Positions 13,075 through 28,432 of a stretch of DNA of 64,000 nucleotides are shown here, in pieces. The translations under genes were made by a program, and so were the position numbers. The DNA comes from Tyto alba (Eukaryota; Chordata; Aves; Strigiformes; Tytonidae), in contig NW_024881324.1 of the NCBI RefSeq assembly GCF_018691265.1, positions 9,985,730-10,049,729 on the forward strand. Direction: 5' to 3'. The notes under the pieces were generated by a model. The model ran no database searches, was not told where the DNA came from, and was given only the letters and a program-made list of their open reading frames with translations. Within the stretch, counting starts at the first letter, position 1; each line of letters starts with the position of its first letter.

Positions 13075-16000
13075 ACTCAATGGAAGAGAGGATCTGTGGC
13101 AGGTGGTGGAAGGGGCTGTTTGCTCTAAGGTCCCGGCCTCGCATGCTGCAGAATTTAAGGGCAGCACTGAATGACGCCAAGAAGAGAAAAGACTGCTGTG
13201 TTGTATGCCCCAAAGACACAGGTTATTAGCTCTGTTCCTGCCATAGACTGTTTGTTCAAAGTTCCTAGTTTTGCTGCTTAAACCCTCTTTCCACAACTTC
13301 TCAATAGCTGCAGTCACTCTTTTTCTGAATACTGTTTTTGAGGCTGTGATACCTGTGTAATGGAAGTATTTAAGTGTTTGCTTAGTTTGCAAAAATCAGT
13401 GGAAGCTGTGCTTGGGACACATGATGTGATGCCTGGAGCAACTATTTCAAAACTCAGTTTCTTCTTGTCTTGATTTGGTCACTCAACAGCTATTTTTTGC
13501 TCTTGATCACTTTATATCTTAGTTTCTTAGTGGTGGAACAGGGACAATCATCGTTTCCTTTCAGTTGGGGTTTTGTGAAGACATCAATTCATTAATATTT
13601 GTAAAGTATTCATATACTTTAGTGAAACACCAATGAAAAGCCCATGAGAAAATTAAAATTTCTGTCTTCTGAACAGGGTTTAAGTGGCTTGGGGCCATGC
13701 CTTCAAGGAGGAGAAAGCAAAATATTTAATACTGGTTCATTAAGTGAGCACTGCCCACTCCATGCACTGATGAAGCAAATGGTAGGATAGGAAAAAATTA
13801 CTCTGTCATCATGTAATTAGAAACCATAGGATAATACATATGTATAAGGAGACTGAGTTAATGGTGCAGAGGCAAACTTCATTCTGGTATTGCCTCAGTA
13901 TTTAGCACTTGACCTTACAGACTTGATAATGTCCCTTTTATGTAGGTGTTTTTTATGTGAAATGTAGTTATGAGTGACTGTTGAATGCTTTGGGTGCTGA
14001 GCCTATAAATTACAAATTACAAACAGAAGAGCTTCTATAAATATATCCACCTCAGTTCTCTCTCTGAGTAGATAAAGATTATCACAAATGCTCAGTGGGA
14101 TCTGGCTGATCACTGAAAGCGTGAGCACCATGTGCAAGTACCTTCTCAGTGGGTTTCTTTCCCCTCCACCTCATATATTGCTGGAAAGAAAATTTCAGCT
14201 TGAAAGCCCATCCTTACCCTTAGTGTGGGACTACTAACATTAGCTTTCATGTGGGACCCCATAAGAGCCTAGGAGCCTAAACCCTGGATGTTTCTTGCTG
14301 TTTGGACATTATCTGGCATAAGAGTCTTTATTTCACGGCTTTTGTAAGCCACCACACTTCAAATAACTAATAATGAACTATAGTCTCCTGCTGGGACTGG
14401 AGAGCATGACTGATAGTGACTAAGAGGATATTCTGCAGCCTGCTAACTGTGATTCTTTCATTTTATAGAGTTCCAAATAATACCTGACAATCAGAAGCCT
14501 TCAGATGCCTAAAACCTGACTTAGGTGTTAGGAATGATAGCATATAATTAGTATAAGTTAACAAAAGCTGTCATGCTCTATTTTTCAATTTGCAGCATTA
14601 TGTAGTTTACTAAACAAGCAAATCTGTGTTTCTGGAGGTAACAGGTATTTCTGGTCTACCTTACTTGTTTTCTGGTTTTAAATAGATTTCTTTCAAGTTT
14701 TTGCTCATTTCTGACCTAGCATTTGGATTTGAAGTAAAAGCAAAGGGCAAGAGTTGAAATTGATTTAACGGGGTCAACTATTTAGATTAAGCTAATGTCA
14801 ACACTGCAACTAGTCTGCAAACTCTTACTCCCTTGTAATAAAGATGTACAGTAATGAAGATAAAAGAGAATGGAAAATTTCTGCTACTGAGAATTTTGTG
14901 TACTGCATCATCAAATTTACACTTAAAGAAGATTTATCTGTATACGAAGTCAACATTGTTAAAAGCATCTCTTAATACAGCCAACCATGTAAAAGATTTG
15001 TCTTTTTAAACTGGCATGACCTAGCGGTAGCTAAAGGGCACCCATGCATTTCAGCGCTGGCTGGATCACAGGGCAGGAACCTATGTGAAAAAAAAAAACC
15101 ACAACACCGAATTGCATATAATTTATGGTAAACAGAGAATATGTGTGAGCTTTTCTATATAATTGTTTATAAATCATTTTTACCTTTTGGGTCAAAATAT
15201 TGAGATCTGGCTTGTATTCATTTTGACTAGAGGTAGGTGGATGCTGGAAAATGTTTCCTGGAGTAATCATTATATATTACTTTGACAACCATGATTATCT
15301 CCCCTTTGTGTGTATTACCAAAAGGAGTTTTCAAGAATGACTGGAAATTTTAAGTAAACATTGGAAAAATTTCAGAGGAAGCTAACAAGTATTAAAACAT
15401 TTTGCAATAAAAGCCAAAGATCAATTCTTATGTAGCCATGGACCTGGAAAGTACAGCTGATCACATTCTGATATCCCTAGTGATGCTGAATATTTATGCA
15501 TTGCATGAATATACCCATACACACTCTTTTCCTATCCATAATCCATAGCACTCCTTATTGCGAGGATGACTAGCCATATATTTTTTAGTAAAGCTGACAG
15601 TGTTTGCCCAATGTGACCACTGGGTCCATCACAGATAACCCATCAGTATCTCTAGCTTCAGCTGCTCTCCAGAGACAGCTCAGTCTCTGGGACACATTTT
15701 TAGGAGACGTTTTTTCAGGAAAATTAGAAAATGTCTTCCTGAAGGTCTTGGAGAGAGAAGACATGACACTACACATTAAGGGGCATGCTTATGGTGCAAA
15801 TGGATGAGACCAGTGTCTGAAAACTTATTTTAAGCATCCACTTTAACAGCACACAGAAGGCAAATAAGTTATTTTGGTTAAATTATTTCATTTTGTTTGC
15901 ATTGTTCCTCCTAGGGTTAATGCCAAGATCAGCACGTTGTGGCAACATCTTGTCTGATATTTGTTAGAAAGGGCAGAGGTTGCTTATAAAGGAAAAATAC

Positions 16001-19000
16001 CTTAAAAGTAGAAATGCTGTAATGTATATAATGAAGTCTTAGAACTGATTGTATATAATCTCACACTTGTATCAAAATATTGTACCTTACTGAAGTATGA
16101 CACAAGTATGTGTTTGGGAGAAGGGAATGTGAAGTATGTAAATTGTTATTTTGCATGTTCAGAGGCATTTTGAACATATGATTTGAATATATTTAGTTAC
16201 ATCTACAGGTGGTCCAATTTTTGAATGCTGTTTGAAATTACTGAAAACATGGGGGATGATTTGCAAAGAATTTTTGATGGCTACATTTTTTCCATTAAAA
16301 TACATTTCCACGTATTTTAATGAAAATATTTGTACTAATTTTTGTTTGAAAAGAACTAGGTTTATGTTTTGAAGAACTATAATATAATGTTTTTAAAGAC
16401 ATGTTGTTTTTAGAAAAATTTTGGAAATTTTTCATCGGAAAACTTTCAGAGGTGAAAAGCCATCCTCCTAAAAATTAGTCAGAGAAAACGTGAAACACTC
16501 ATCTCGATTTTTGCATCCACTTTTAACAATCTACTTTTATTAAAATGTTTTTAAAACATCTCATTGGTAACACAAATACCCTGGTCATTTTTGGCTCAAT
16601 AGGATCTTCATCTAGAAACCCTAATTTGCATAGCAGAAATGCCCTGAAACGGCAAAAACTTTTGAGACCTGATTATTTATTCTTGATACAAGCAAAGTGC
16701 TAAAGCGTTTCTGTTGGAGATGTCTAGGCCTAGATGTGTTGGAAAGGGCACATTTCTGACACACATAACCACAAGCAACTTAAGATGACGTGGAAATACC
16801 CATAAAGGAATACTGGTTTACATCAGAAAACTTAAAGACTTTTCTTGAGGAAAACCTCATTTCTCAGGGAAAATTTTGAACAACTTTGTAGAATACCTAT
16901 GAAAATACCTTAATTGCAGTGCTGCTGTTGCTGATTGGCTAGGATGCTACTTTTTTTTCATTAGAGAAACATATGAGCTGCTTATTCAGTTCTCCTCCTT
17001 CGTGCTTCTGTGGAAGGGGCTCACCAGCGTAACATGTAGATAATGCACACAGAAATATGTTTTTGGCTAAACGTAAGTTTAAAAACATTAGTTCAGGTAC
17101 ATTGTGACACATCTAGAACATGATGTTCCATCTGTGCTTAAAAAAAAAAAAACAAAAAAAAAACCACCCAAACTGTATTAGATTATAAATATTCTTCTTT
17201 AAAGACAGATCAAGCAATGGTCCAAACAGATGTTTACCAGGAAAGTTGTCTGATTTTGTCTTGTTTTTAATGCAACTGATAACAACATTTGAAGGATTAG
17301 AGATGGAAAATGGGGTGTGACTGGCAGGAGTGGAAGAGAGTAGAACATGTGTGCAGGCACTGGAGAGGACATAATTTGTCATTTATGAAGAATGATTTAT
17401 AGGCTTGTGTCTCCCAGATAAACACAGAAGCACATGCATATGGATTGCTCCATGTTTCTAAAGCAAAGCTGTTGAGCTCTTTGACATTGGTTTGATGGAC
17501 ATCAGTAATCTGAAATAAAGTACTTAGATACATAGTATTCAAACACAGGCCTAAGGATTGCAGACAATAGTAAACGTGCAAAAGGATATTCACTTTTACA
17601 CACGTTTGTTATGCTGGTTTGAGATATTTGGGTAAACGTATGCACAATATGTCTAGCATTTTTTGTACATTTTAGAGGAAACATGCTTGTTCCTCTTCCA
17701 TTGTGTCCAAAGGCATAGGCTTCAGAAAACAGATTATTAAAAAAACTAGCAAACAAACAAAAAACCCCGAACAGCTAAATTATTATGAAATAGGGGCAAG
17801 TAGAGGCTTGGTTATTTAAAAATAATTTTTAATAGAAAAAAATTACATTTAGTTTTCAGAATCATTTTTTTTCAAGTGTGATCCATGCCTAGGTTTTCTG
17901 AAGTTTTATGTATTTAGGGGTATAGAGAACTGGATCTCAGACATCCTAGTTTTATGCAGATATGCTGCTGAGAATTAGAAGATCCTTATGTCTTCTGACT
18001 TTAATTTGGCTGACTGGATATTGAAATAAATGAACAAAAACTAGCTGAAGTACGGTTACTGCAACTCATTGTGAGCTATTTTTATACAATTGGTGAAGCT
18101 AGGCTACCTGACTCTGCAAGTCAGAGACTCTGATCATGGCACTCAGTTGCCTGTTCTTAATTTCTCAATAATGGGGATATACCAGAATAGGAGGTTGGAA
18201 AGGGAAAAAAAAAGTTTTAAAAGGGTGAGGAAAAGGTTGATGCTGATCAGTTACTTCCTGGGATTTGAAAGGAGGGAAATAACATCAGGAATGCACATTT
18301 GCTGTTACTAATTCTTCTGTTAGTAATGTTACTAGTCTAACAACTAGCGACATCGCATGAATAAAAAAAGGAAAAGCCCTGCAAAATAATATAACTTTGA
18401 AAAAATGTTAATCTATAGGATGAATTAATCAGAAAATTTTGGTAGATGAAGTGTCCTAATGTTACTTTACACAAAGAACATTTGCAGTGGAATCATTCTG
18501 GATTAGGATCTGGAGATACTAGAGCGGGTATGCTTTTGGAAAATACTGGACATAATTTAATATGCAAAAGCAGAATGAAAGTAGCACTGAGTAGTCAGAA
18601 GTGATTAAAGTCAAACACCTAGAATGAGTTAGCTCTCTTTGAATCAAAATAGATGAGCAAAAGTGAAGCACAGTGAAATAAATATATTGTGGAGACAGAG
18701 TGAGGGAGGAAAATACGGAATTAAAACTATAACTGGGAGTATTTTATTAAACCTAGAAAACTGATCAAGAAAGATTTCCTGAAATCTTTTGATCAGTCAT
18801 CCCTTATGTGTATATACAGTCTTGTGCATCTGCTATCCCTTGGCCGTATGTACTATATTTTTCTTCCCTTTTTTTTTCTACTTTACATTTTTTATTCACT
18901 CCTTACATTCATCAAGTAGATTGCAGGAATGTAACAACCAGTAAAAGCATACCTAATGTAAGTGGATCAGTAAATTATTTATAGATACAAAAGATCATTT

Positions 19001-19049
19001 AAGATAAGCCTTTAAGAGAGTTTTGTTCAGTTATTTAAATATGCACATT

Positions 19050-20150
19050 GCGTCCTGCCAAATGGGCTGGCAAGCGACTTCAAGGTATGTCGGAGCATCT
19101 TGGAAATACTCTATTAATGCAGTTAATTTTAAGCTACGTGCCCTCTGCTGGTGCAACAGGAGATAAGACTGGAGAAGTGGATGCACACAGAGGTCTCCAG
19201 GAAATCAGAAATGATTTTATCCTTGAGTCAGAAGTTGCCTGAGGGCAGAACCCGGACTCCCGGCAGGGACCAGCGAGTCCGTCTAGCGCAAAGGTGGACT
19301 CACGCGGCCCAGAACGGCATCCCGACCGTACAATGTCCAGCCTGTCCTGTCAGGTTGTGGTGTGGAGTTGCTGGAGACACCAAGAGAGCGGGTGAGTCTT
19401 GGAATCCCTTCTGTCACTCATGGCTGCAGAAAGGTGCTACATTCAGTCTGCGGTGGGCAGCTCTCCTTTTAGGATGGTTCCTAAAGCCTTCATTTATAAC
19501 GTACTGGGCAGAAGTCATTCTTCTCTCTTAGAGTTCGTCCCAGGGGCACCACCCCCTTGTATACAATGGGAGGGAGGGGTTCCTTGTTTCTTAATCCTGA
19601 ACTAGCCTAGGTGGGAGCTAAGTGCCAACAGCCAAGGCCCTGCGTTCACTCCCTGCACACAGTTTAGTTGGCTGTGCTCAAGGCAGGTTCTCCGACATGG
19701 CAGAGCTGTTGGAGAAAGAGGCTTGAGAAGCCCTCACCAGCTTTGGAGCTGTTTGAGAAAGCACCAAGAAGCCTCCACAGCTGCTTCCTCCCTTCTTTTG
19801 GGAGCTGCATTTACACGGAGGCCGTTGCCCACTTGCTGAGCGAGGCTGTGGCTGTTCCTGTGGCTGGCTACATTCCTCACAGATCCATATCCAGGCTGCT
19901 GACTTGATGTCCTGCTTGGCCTCATACCTGCCTCATCACCATGGTCTTGCCTGATGATCCAGACTCTTGGCTGAACCTGCTGAACGTCACTGGACCTGCC
20001 CTGCTTATGTGCTGCAGTACTTTACCTCTTGTAGGCTGCCTCTGCCCGTCTTGCTGGCTCTTGGCTTCCTTTCCCTGGCGGAGCAGCCTGCCTCTGCTGC
20101 TCCTCAGCACCAGCCTGCTCAGCTCTGTCAAATTACGAGGTCTTTCTTTG
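19050..20150. other. GC-richer, CTG/CCTG-rich unassigned block
   Basis: Composition shifts to higher G+C with many CTG/CCTG words, and several open frames of 60-126 codons appear on both strands. I recognise no protein family, LTR end or tRNA. It may be an old unclassified repeat (an LTR fragment is conceivable) or a regulatory block. Confidence 0.25.
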
Positions 20151-23100
20151 CATGCCGCAAAGCATAACTTCTTTCAAGTCGTACTTCAAGATCAAAGCTG
20201 ATGTCTCTCCAAAGTAGGCTACAGCCGAGATATTTACAGCTTTGGGTTACAGCTTGACCTGTTTTAGGGAAGTTACTGCCTTTCCTGAATTAGGTCCTAT
20301 CTTGCCTGTCAACACATGATTCCTCTATGCAAACAAATGCCATTAGCACAGGCATCTTTCACTCGAGTTAGCTGTCTAGGCTTTCATAATCAGTACAGAG
20401 AATGAGGCAACATTTATATCATCCCAAAGAAAATGTCTAAGATTAAGTGAACCCCGCTCTTAAAATGACTCTCACTCTCCACTGATACATACTGGGCTAG
20501 TCAGAAGTCTTAGGTGGAAACATCTTCACTGAGGACACCTAAGGGATAGGTGAGCTGAATCGTATTCCAGGCGTCATTATATACTTTCAGCTCTCGTGGC
20601 TGAAAGCCATGGTAGATTTGTCTTGAGAATACCTTTACATCCAAGAATGACTAGTATCTTCCACATGCTTCAAAGGAAAAAGACTTTTTTAAAAATAAAA
20701 GTCCAGCTCTGGGCTTAGATTTCAGATTCAGACTGTCCTAGGGCAAGGGGCTGGATCCAGGGAATCACAGGCCCTTCTTTCCTGCTTCTGATCTGCAGAT
20801 GCGTCAGCAGGCATTACGCACTTGGCAAGGACACCCCCCCATCTCCTAGATCCCAACATACGGTCACAGAAGAGACAATCGGGGAGGGCTGTGGGGCTTA
20901 GGATATTTCTGGCTTGTATCTGAAGACTAACGCCAGCTGGCTTCAGTTACCAAGTTTTCTAAATCTAGATAATCGTACTGCCAGATCCAGCTTTTGTGAC
21001 TTTTCCATCCCTCCTGCTTCACTTTCCTTGGAGGAAAAGGGGAACAGCTGTTTGAACAGCAGATGCAGCCCGAATGGCCAAACATCCTCTGTTATGCGCT
21101 CAGCCCACGGGAGTGAGGTGATGGCTGCTTCTGCGGAAGGAGAGGATGGGAGAGAAGGCAGCTGATAAGGTAACACGTCTCTCCTCCTACCCTACAGCAG
21201 CAAAAGCAGTTCTGCAGCTTTCTGCAGGAGTGGGGATGAGGTGTGGGTGTTAGCACAGGCAGCAAGGGCTAGAGAACCGGTGAGTTGCTGGGGGCCAAAG
21301 CCCTGTTTCAGTCTGTTTACTGAGGTCAGAGCATCCTGCATTCAACTACACAAGACCTGAGGTCAGCTGGGATTTGATATCTGCTAGCAATGCCATCATA
21401 GCTCTTTGAGTTCCTTCCTAACATTTTTGCAGTCCTATTCATTCCCTTCTCTTCCACCCACAAGGGAATGAGTGCTTTGCAGCTGCCATTTGTAACAATG
21501 TCATATTATTAATGTGAAAGTATTGGAAAGGAGTTTTTTCCTTGATGTAGAGGATCAAAGGATTAAAAGGCAGAAATCTTCAAATCTCACAGAATGTAAG
21601 TGGGTCATAAACCCCCATTCCACAGTCTGCAAACAGAGCATTTTTTAATGTGATAACTAATATAACTAAAGTAATTATAATACATATAATGTGTTCTGAC
21701 ATTTCTAATTAAATGGCAGAATACTGCAGTCTTTCACTCAATTCTGTCATAATGCAGCTTTAATGCATACACACATGCTGTTTGATAGCATGATTTGCCA
21801 ATAGCATCATGTTACTATGTGAACACCAAGTAGTTACTTGTGATCCCATTAGGTAGAACTGGTGACAGTGCTTTCCTGCAGACCTTTTATTCAGTTCCAA
21901 ACTAGCTACTTGAGCTACACTATTTATGGCGGATGGGCGCCTCACATTCAGTGTATTTTTTTTGGTTTTTTTTTCAGAAAGTTATAGCTAACGCAGTTTA
22001 ACTGTTTCTCAGAAGGCGGATAAGGAAAGAAATATGTTATTTTTGCCCATGTTTGGAGAAATCATGCCATTATCTCATATAGAAATGCCTGTTCTGTGGA
22101 AGACAGCCTTAAAATTTGGCACAAGGTACGAGGACGACAGGAGTTATCAGAGCTGTACAGACAGCATCAGCGCACACTCAATAGGATTGAGTTCCTTGTT
22201 ATGTACAGGGAGCAAGATAGCTCAGAGGAGGGCGATGCTACCATCAAAAGGTTTGGGGCTAAGGATGGTGATAAAAGCATTTTCTACAGGAAACCTTAAT
22301 GATTAAACTATTCCTGATGTTTATCGTTCGGCCTGCTGAAGCCATCTCTGTCGCCTCAGAGATGCTCAGGGCTACCTTGGACAGTGAAAGCCTCCTGCAA
22401 ATTCTCTCTGCACAGGCCACATTTCGTTTCTGACACCTATTGCTAGTGGGGTTGTCCATCCATCCTTCCCCTCGAGCACTTCTCCTGTTGCCAGGCGGCT
22501 GCTGTGTTGCAGCACGTGAGAATGTAGAGCAGAAGTGTTGTCACTTCTGTGCTCAGAGGGATGTCCCTGCTGGCACCCAGCTTGTTGGAAAGCAGCTGAC
22601 CTCAACCACAGAGAGATGAAGAGAGGGAAGAGTGGTAGAGTTTGGGGAAGAGGTCTCACAAGCATGTGAGGTAAGAGATGTAAAGGACAGGAGCTGGGGA
22701 AAATGCAGTAAAAGGAGCAAAGATAAAGGTGCAAAATTGAAGGGGACAGAGCCTAAGTGCAGCATGGCTCTTGTATCATTGTATTGTTTCCAGTGGTGGA
22801 GGTAATCAGGGTCTGGGAGCCTCTGTACTACGCTGTGCTGCACGGTGGAAGCATGTTGTTGGCATCTTTCATAAAACGTTCACAAGCAGGAGGACAAAAA
22901 AATCTCCAGGTGTCAGTGCTGGTTCCTGCTTGTTTTGGCCAAGAGATAGAAGCTCACATAACAGATCTAAAGGTCAACCTGCTGCTTCTGACCTTTTTAT
23001 CAAGGAATATACTTCTGCCTGATGGATTTATTTCCTCATTTTGCATTTTAAAAAAGCAAAATAATTGCATTAAAACAAAGAATCATCCAGGTGCTAAGGT

Positions 23101-26100
23101 TAAAATATCAGTCTTGCATCTAATTGATCAGTACAAGCATTTCTGTATGTGGTAACAATATAATTTCTCCAAGTTTGGGTAAGATAATGTTTTTTTCCCT
23201 TGCCTTCTTGGAAATGCTTACAGTGAAGGTTGCCTGTGCAACCCTTATCAGTCACCTTGTGCACGTTACTGTAATAGACTTCCACTGCATGAACACATAC
23301 TCCTTCTTCCATAGTCCCCTCTGTACCTTGCAGCATACAGGGATGCTGTTGATAAATTGAAATAGCTTGGAAAGCAGTAAGTTGTAGATTCCTGAATTTT
23401 AGTTTCTAATGAATAGAAAGGGGTTTGTTCTCATAGGGATATCAAGGAACTTATTTTGATATTACTTCTGTAGGAACGCTCGGGTGCCCATTGCATTTTA
23501 GAGATGGAGAAAAAGCCAGAAATACCAGTCATTGCCCTCAGATGATTTTTTTTCCCTGATTTTGAGGTGCTTAGCATTGCAGAAGTCTGTGTTGTGGCAA
23601 GAGAGGTTTTCTGTGACTTGTACAGATGAAAATGTAACACAACAATTGGGGCAGCAGCTGGGCAATGCAGCACGTGTCAGGCAAGAGCACCTCAGCCAAG
23701 CCAAAGGTTAATGGTGGTACTGAGCCCTCTGTATCCTGGGACGGTGGCATCCCTGGGCTGGATTAGGTCTTGCTCTGGGAGAATGGGCTCCAGAGGGAAG
23801 GCAGAACTTCATTAGATGGACTTTGAATTTGATTAGCAACTGATGAAATTACTGGTGGAAAAAAAGCTGGATTGTGTTTTCAGAAAACAGGCAGTGTGTA
23901 AACCAAAAAAGGCTGATAGACCTACTTGCTTCTTACATTTTTCTTCAATTTTACATGGTGTTTAAAGTTTAAGGAACAAAAAAACCCCTCCTCTCTGAAA
24001 TTGCAAGTTTTCTCTAAAAATAGAGCTGGTGAGAAAAATGTTAACTGACTTTACCAAAAATATCATCTATGTCGTGAACAAGTCTCAACTACATTAAAGC
24101 AAAGCAGTTTGATTACTCTTACCCTCTCTCCCACTGCCGCTGCTCGGTGGGGGCCAGCATTTCACAGGGAAGGGTACAACCAGTGGGAGCCTGCTGTTTG
24201 CATACAGTGTGCTGGACTGCCTCAGGGCTTTCCCGAAACAGTCGGTCCTGCAGCACTGAATAGCACCACATTATGATCAATAAGCAAGGAGGAAGGGGGA
24301 GGACACTACAGGCTTACACAGCAAGCAGCCGGCCACTGCTGTCCCCTCTGACACGGCCGGTTGGGTTCTGCAACAGCAGAGTCTGGATCCTGGCAGTTCC
24401 TTTAGCTCCTGTTGCGCACCCAACAGCTCTCATAGCTTTTCCTTATCCTCTGAGAGGGCAGACCAATCCTACCATTACTCCTCTTGTAATCCCTTTTACA
24501 CCCCACGCATTTTGAAGGCCTTTCCCTGTGACCTCTATACAGTTCGGTAGGTCAGTCACAAGGGCTGGCTGGCCCTATACATCTTAACTGTACAGTTAAA
24601 GTAGTCATTTTTCTGAGTCAGTACCAGAGTTTCTTACCTTGAGCTCCTTGACTGTAAAACAGTCTGTGAGCAGACTCAACATCCAAAAAGTAGTCCATTT
24701 TGAAGGAACTTTACGTTTGTGTACAATACTCCGGTATGGATGATCAGTCAGATTCCTGGGAAAGATTACAGAGATGTCAGACAGAAAGAAGCTGGTGAGT
24801 TTCTTTGCCGAAAGAATTGTGCAGGCAGTCACTAAATACTTCATTTGGTGTATTAGGGTCAATGCATTTTCAAATCGCTATTCATAAAACTTCATAAGTA
24901 ACCTTTTCTATTTTAAGATGTTTGATTTAAATCTTTGTCTAAAGACATAGAAGTCCTACTGCAGTATTAGCAAGATTCCTAGTACAATCACCTTTATTCT
25001 AGTCACAGTCTCCATTTCTTACAATATGTACTTAGATTCACCTGCCTGTCACATTTGCTCCTAAAAAGAAGATCAGAAAAGCTTGGGGCAGGGACCTCCT
25101 TTAGCCAGATCCATGGCCAGTACCGCCAAGTAGGCACTACTGTAGCAAACTACGTTAAAGATAGTATTTGTGCCACTTACACCAAAACACTGCACTAGAG
25201 GGGAAAACACAATATTCTGGATATGTCATTCCACCTAAATGACCAGAAGCCAACCTTGCCTTCCTTCTCTCCTCTCACTGACCAGAAGCAGAAACAGAAC
25301 ATCCCAACATCTGTTTTAAAAGATTAGATAAAAGCAATCATTAAGAAATTATAGGCTACTCCTAGCACTGCTTCTTAGCAAAGTTTTATATTTTTAGCAT
25401 TCTTACGAACCGCAGATCTGTCTAGATCCTGGATTACAGTTGTCCAAGATGTATACTGAATGAGGTTTGCCTCTGCTGGGCAGAGTTCCTGGGACTATGC
25501 ACATTATCATGACCCATCTCCAGCCTTCTTGCTACCTTCTACATTTTTTTTCTACTCTGAACAACTCACATAAAAAAAAAAAGCAGGATTTGCAGCAAAC
25601 ACACAATCCAGTTCTCAACACCTCAGTTAGCTATAGCGTATAATCATAGGCATACAAACAGCTCTGCACAACATTTATTTTCAGACAGACAGACAAAAAT
25701 ACCTCTAGTCCTTTTCCATGCAAACCTAACAAAGGTTTGGAGTGGGGAGTCTGACTCTTGTTTCAAGCAATTCCTTTAATTATGTTGGCAAAAATCAGGA
25801 AACCAGGGTTCCAAAGCTTTCCCTTTTTCCTTCAATTTGGTCTTCATTGATCAACATGCAGTCCTTTCTAAAATTCAGAAGGCTGTCCTGAACAGAAAAC
25901 TTTTAAAATTCCTCAGCAATTCACTTTACTGTAGCACTCCCAAACCAGAAATGATACTTACTGCAGAGTATCAAGAGCTGCCTGGCAGTGGTGTAAGCTC
26001 CAGTAGTTTCAAGGAGGGTTTCTTTGATCTTACTAAATGTCCCCAGTGTAAGCAAACAATTTTGATTGTTTGATTGGAACTCTGATGAATAATGTATAAC

Positions 26101-27984
26101 GTCAACTGGACTTCCTTTATCAGATAAAAATGGCCAGGAGATGTTGTTACTTAGCAACAGGAGGTGACACTACAATCATCTCCCCCACTCCCCCTCACCC
26201 TTCATACTGAAAAATTAAGCCCCTGGTTTTGATTTGATAAAAACTTTCCCAAGGAAGAAAAAAAAATCTACATCAAGTTTCCTCAAGAATTTGTTTTTCA
26301 CTCTGATCTTCCTTGTTGCATCTCATATTCTGAGATATTTTTAAGTGTTTCATAATGATTAACCGTAACATTGTGTTTTGTCTAATAATTTGCTTTCAGT
26401 AAGTAAAATACCTGCTTTCTCCATCATTTAGCACAAGGATAATGAGATTTTTATATGTTTTGCTATGAATATAATGCAAATAACATCTTGAAAAGATTGA
26501 TTTCTTCTCTGGTACTGCTTGTTGGACAAGGCAGACAGAAAAAGCAACACACAAAATGTTCCGGTGATGCTATGAAATATATAGATTATCCAGAAACATT
26601 TCCTATTACAGAATTCCTACTTTAAGTAATTCATTCATTCTTGAAGGAGCTCTAACATCTGATACAAGCATTCTCGAGGAATCATTGCATTTCTGCTTAA
26701 GATACAGCCTTTTACAAAATACACGATGTAGCTTTTTTAATGAAACACACATTGATAAAAAGCCAAAGCACTGTGAAAGATTTTAAAAATAAATAAATAA
26801 AATCAGATGCAGGAGATAAGTACTTACCAGTGTTACTGACCTCTTTCCATCCTACTGTCATGGAATAAGACTAAGCAAATGCAACCCAGTCTGTGAGCCA
26901 GAATGAACAGCTTCTAATTTTCACTTCAACCTCGAAATCAAGAGTACTGAATAGAGAAAGGTGACGGATCTGCTGTTTTATATTATGATGAAATGAAAGC
27001 TCTTAGCACAGATCTGAGTAGAACTGCTTTTTTTTATACTACATTAGCCTGCTAATTTGAGGAAAGTGAAAGGCTTTGTTTTACTGTCTTTTATCTATTC
27101 TCTTTGCTACCCCCACAATTTAATTTGCATTTAAAATTATTCTTATGTCTCCACTGCACTCCAAGGTATGGAGCATTTTCTAATCACGATGAATGTTCAG
27201 TGTGGTTTTTGTGCAATGCCACTTTTATTCTGAGCCAGAAACATGGTGAGTAATTATAATTGCCAGCTATTTTCTAGAATGAAATACAGAGTGGTTGTCT
27301 GATGCGGTTTCTGATTTTTCCTCCATTTAGCAGTACATTGCAACAAACTACTCAGTCAAAGCATCAGTAAAAACATAAATCAAATAGCACAGTGTCATGG
27401 CATGATAGCTTAAACACACATATCCACAGACCTTGAAAGCAGAATCTGTTTCTACTAAGATGTTTTCAATTATAATTTGCCTTTCCTGAGTTTGAAAGTG
27501 GGCTTGGATGGTTAATAAAGTGAAACATAGCATAGTTATCTCTTGGTGGCTTCCAGTTCATGTAGTTTAGCATTACTGGAGCTGCACAGTTTGGAATCCT
27601 GATGAAGCCAGGCACTAGGGGCTAACAAGGGTTATGCTGTTAAGTTCCACTGGCATCCCTCACAAGAGGGCCAGGACCCTGCTTCTTCCAGCAGGTCTTA
27701 GTGTAGTTCCCCAAAGTCTGATTCAAGAAGCAGATCGGCAGTTGAAGGTGGCAGTGATAAAGTGATCCTCTGAGAAATTTAGACTTGGAAGTTCTAGCCA
27801 AGAGAAGTGGCAGGAAGCAATCAAGCTTAGTCTTCCCATATTTGCAGATATTCTGCTCAAAAGATCAAGTATAAATGCCCTCTGAAATCCACTGCCACCA
27901 AATGTTACTGCTGCTCAAAACTGTGGGTTCTGAAAGGTTAGATTTTCATTTCAGTAACAGAAGACTCTATATCAAGTAGCATAG

Positions 27985-28061
27985 TTTTTTGTTTTGTTTT
28001 TGTTTTCTTTTGTTTTTTGTTGGTTTGGTTTTGTTTTTTTTTTTTTTTTTATTTTATTTTT
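27985..28061 (+). repeat. T-rich / (TTTTG)n low-complexity tract
   Basis: About 77 bp of T with interspersed G, ending in an 18-nt T run. It could be the antisense poly-A tail of a retroposed sequence, but no element body was recognised beside it. Confidence 0.7.
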
Positions 28062-28432
28062 AAGAAGAAACCCAAGAAGATAAATAAACCCTCAGAGTAC
28101 AATATTTTTTGATGCAGGTTAGAAAGTAAGAATCCCTGTGAGCAGATTACTCCATGGGTTGCCACTCTTCAGATTTCTTACATGCTTCTTTAATGCACCC
28201 AGACAGTATCGAAGATAAGGGTGAGCTATATGAACTCCAGGTAGAATCTGGTATTGCTGTTCCTACAGTGGCACCCGACTAAGTACGTTTGGATTGAGTA
28301 GGCAACTCACAGTGCCACCTTAGTGGTGAATCTGGCTTGTGCAAACTGCATGCCTGTTTTCAGAGACATGACAAACATTTTTGTTCGTATATGCAAATTA
28401 AAGCAAAACCAAACAGCACGAACACTGCAAGC

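Noticed and set aside
12787..13392. 201-codon minus-strand open frame spanning exon copy B
   Set aside because: Upstream of the acceptor it reads through the polypyrimidine tract (Phe/Ser/Leu-rich) and downstream it runs past the donor. Only 12819-12965 is exon-like.
22034..22306. Two overlapping plus-strand frames of 67-90 codons with exon-like look
   Set aside because: No family similarity and no convincing splice pair or promoter; length is within chance.
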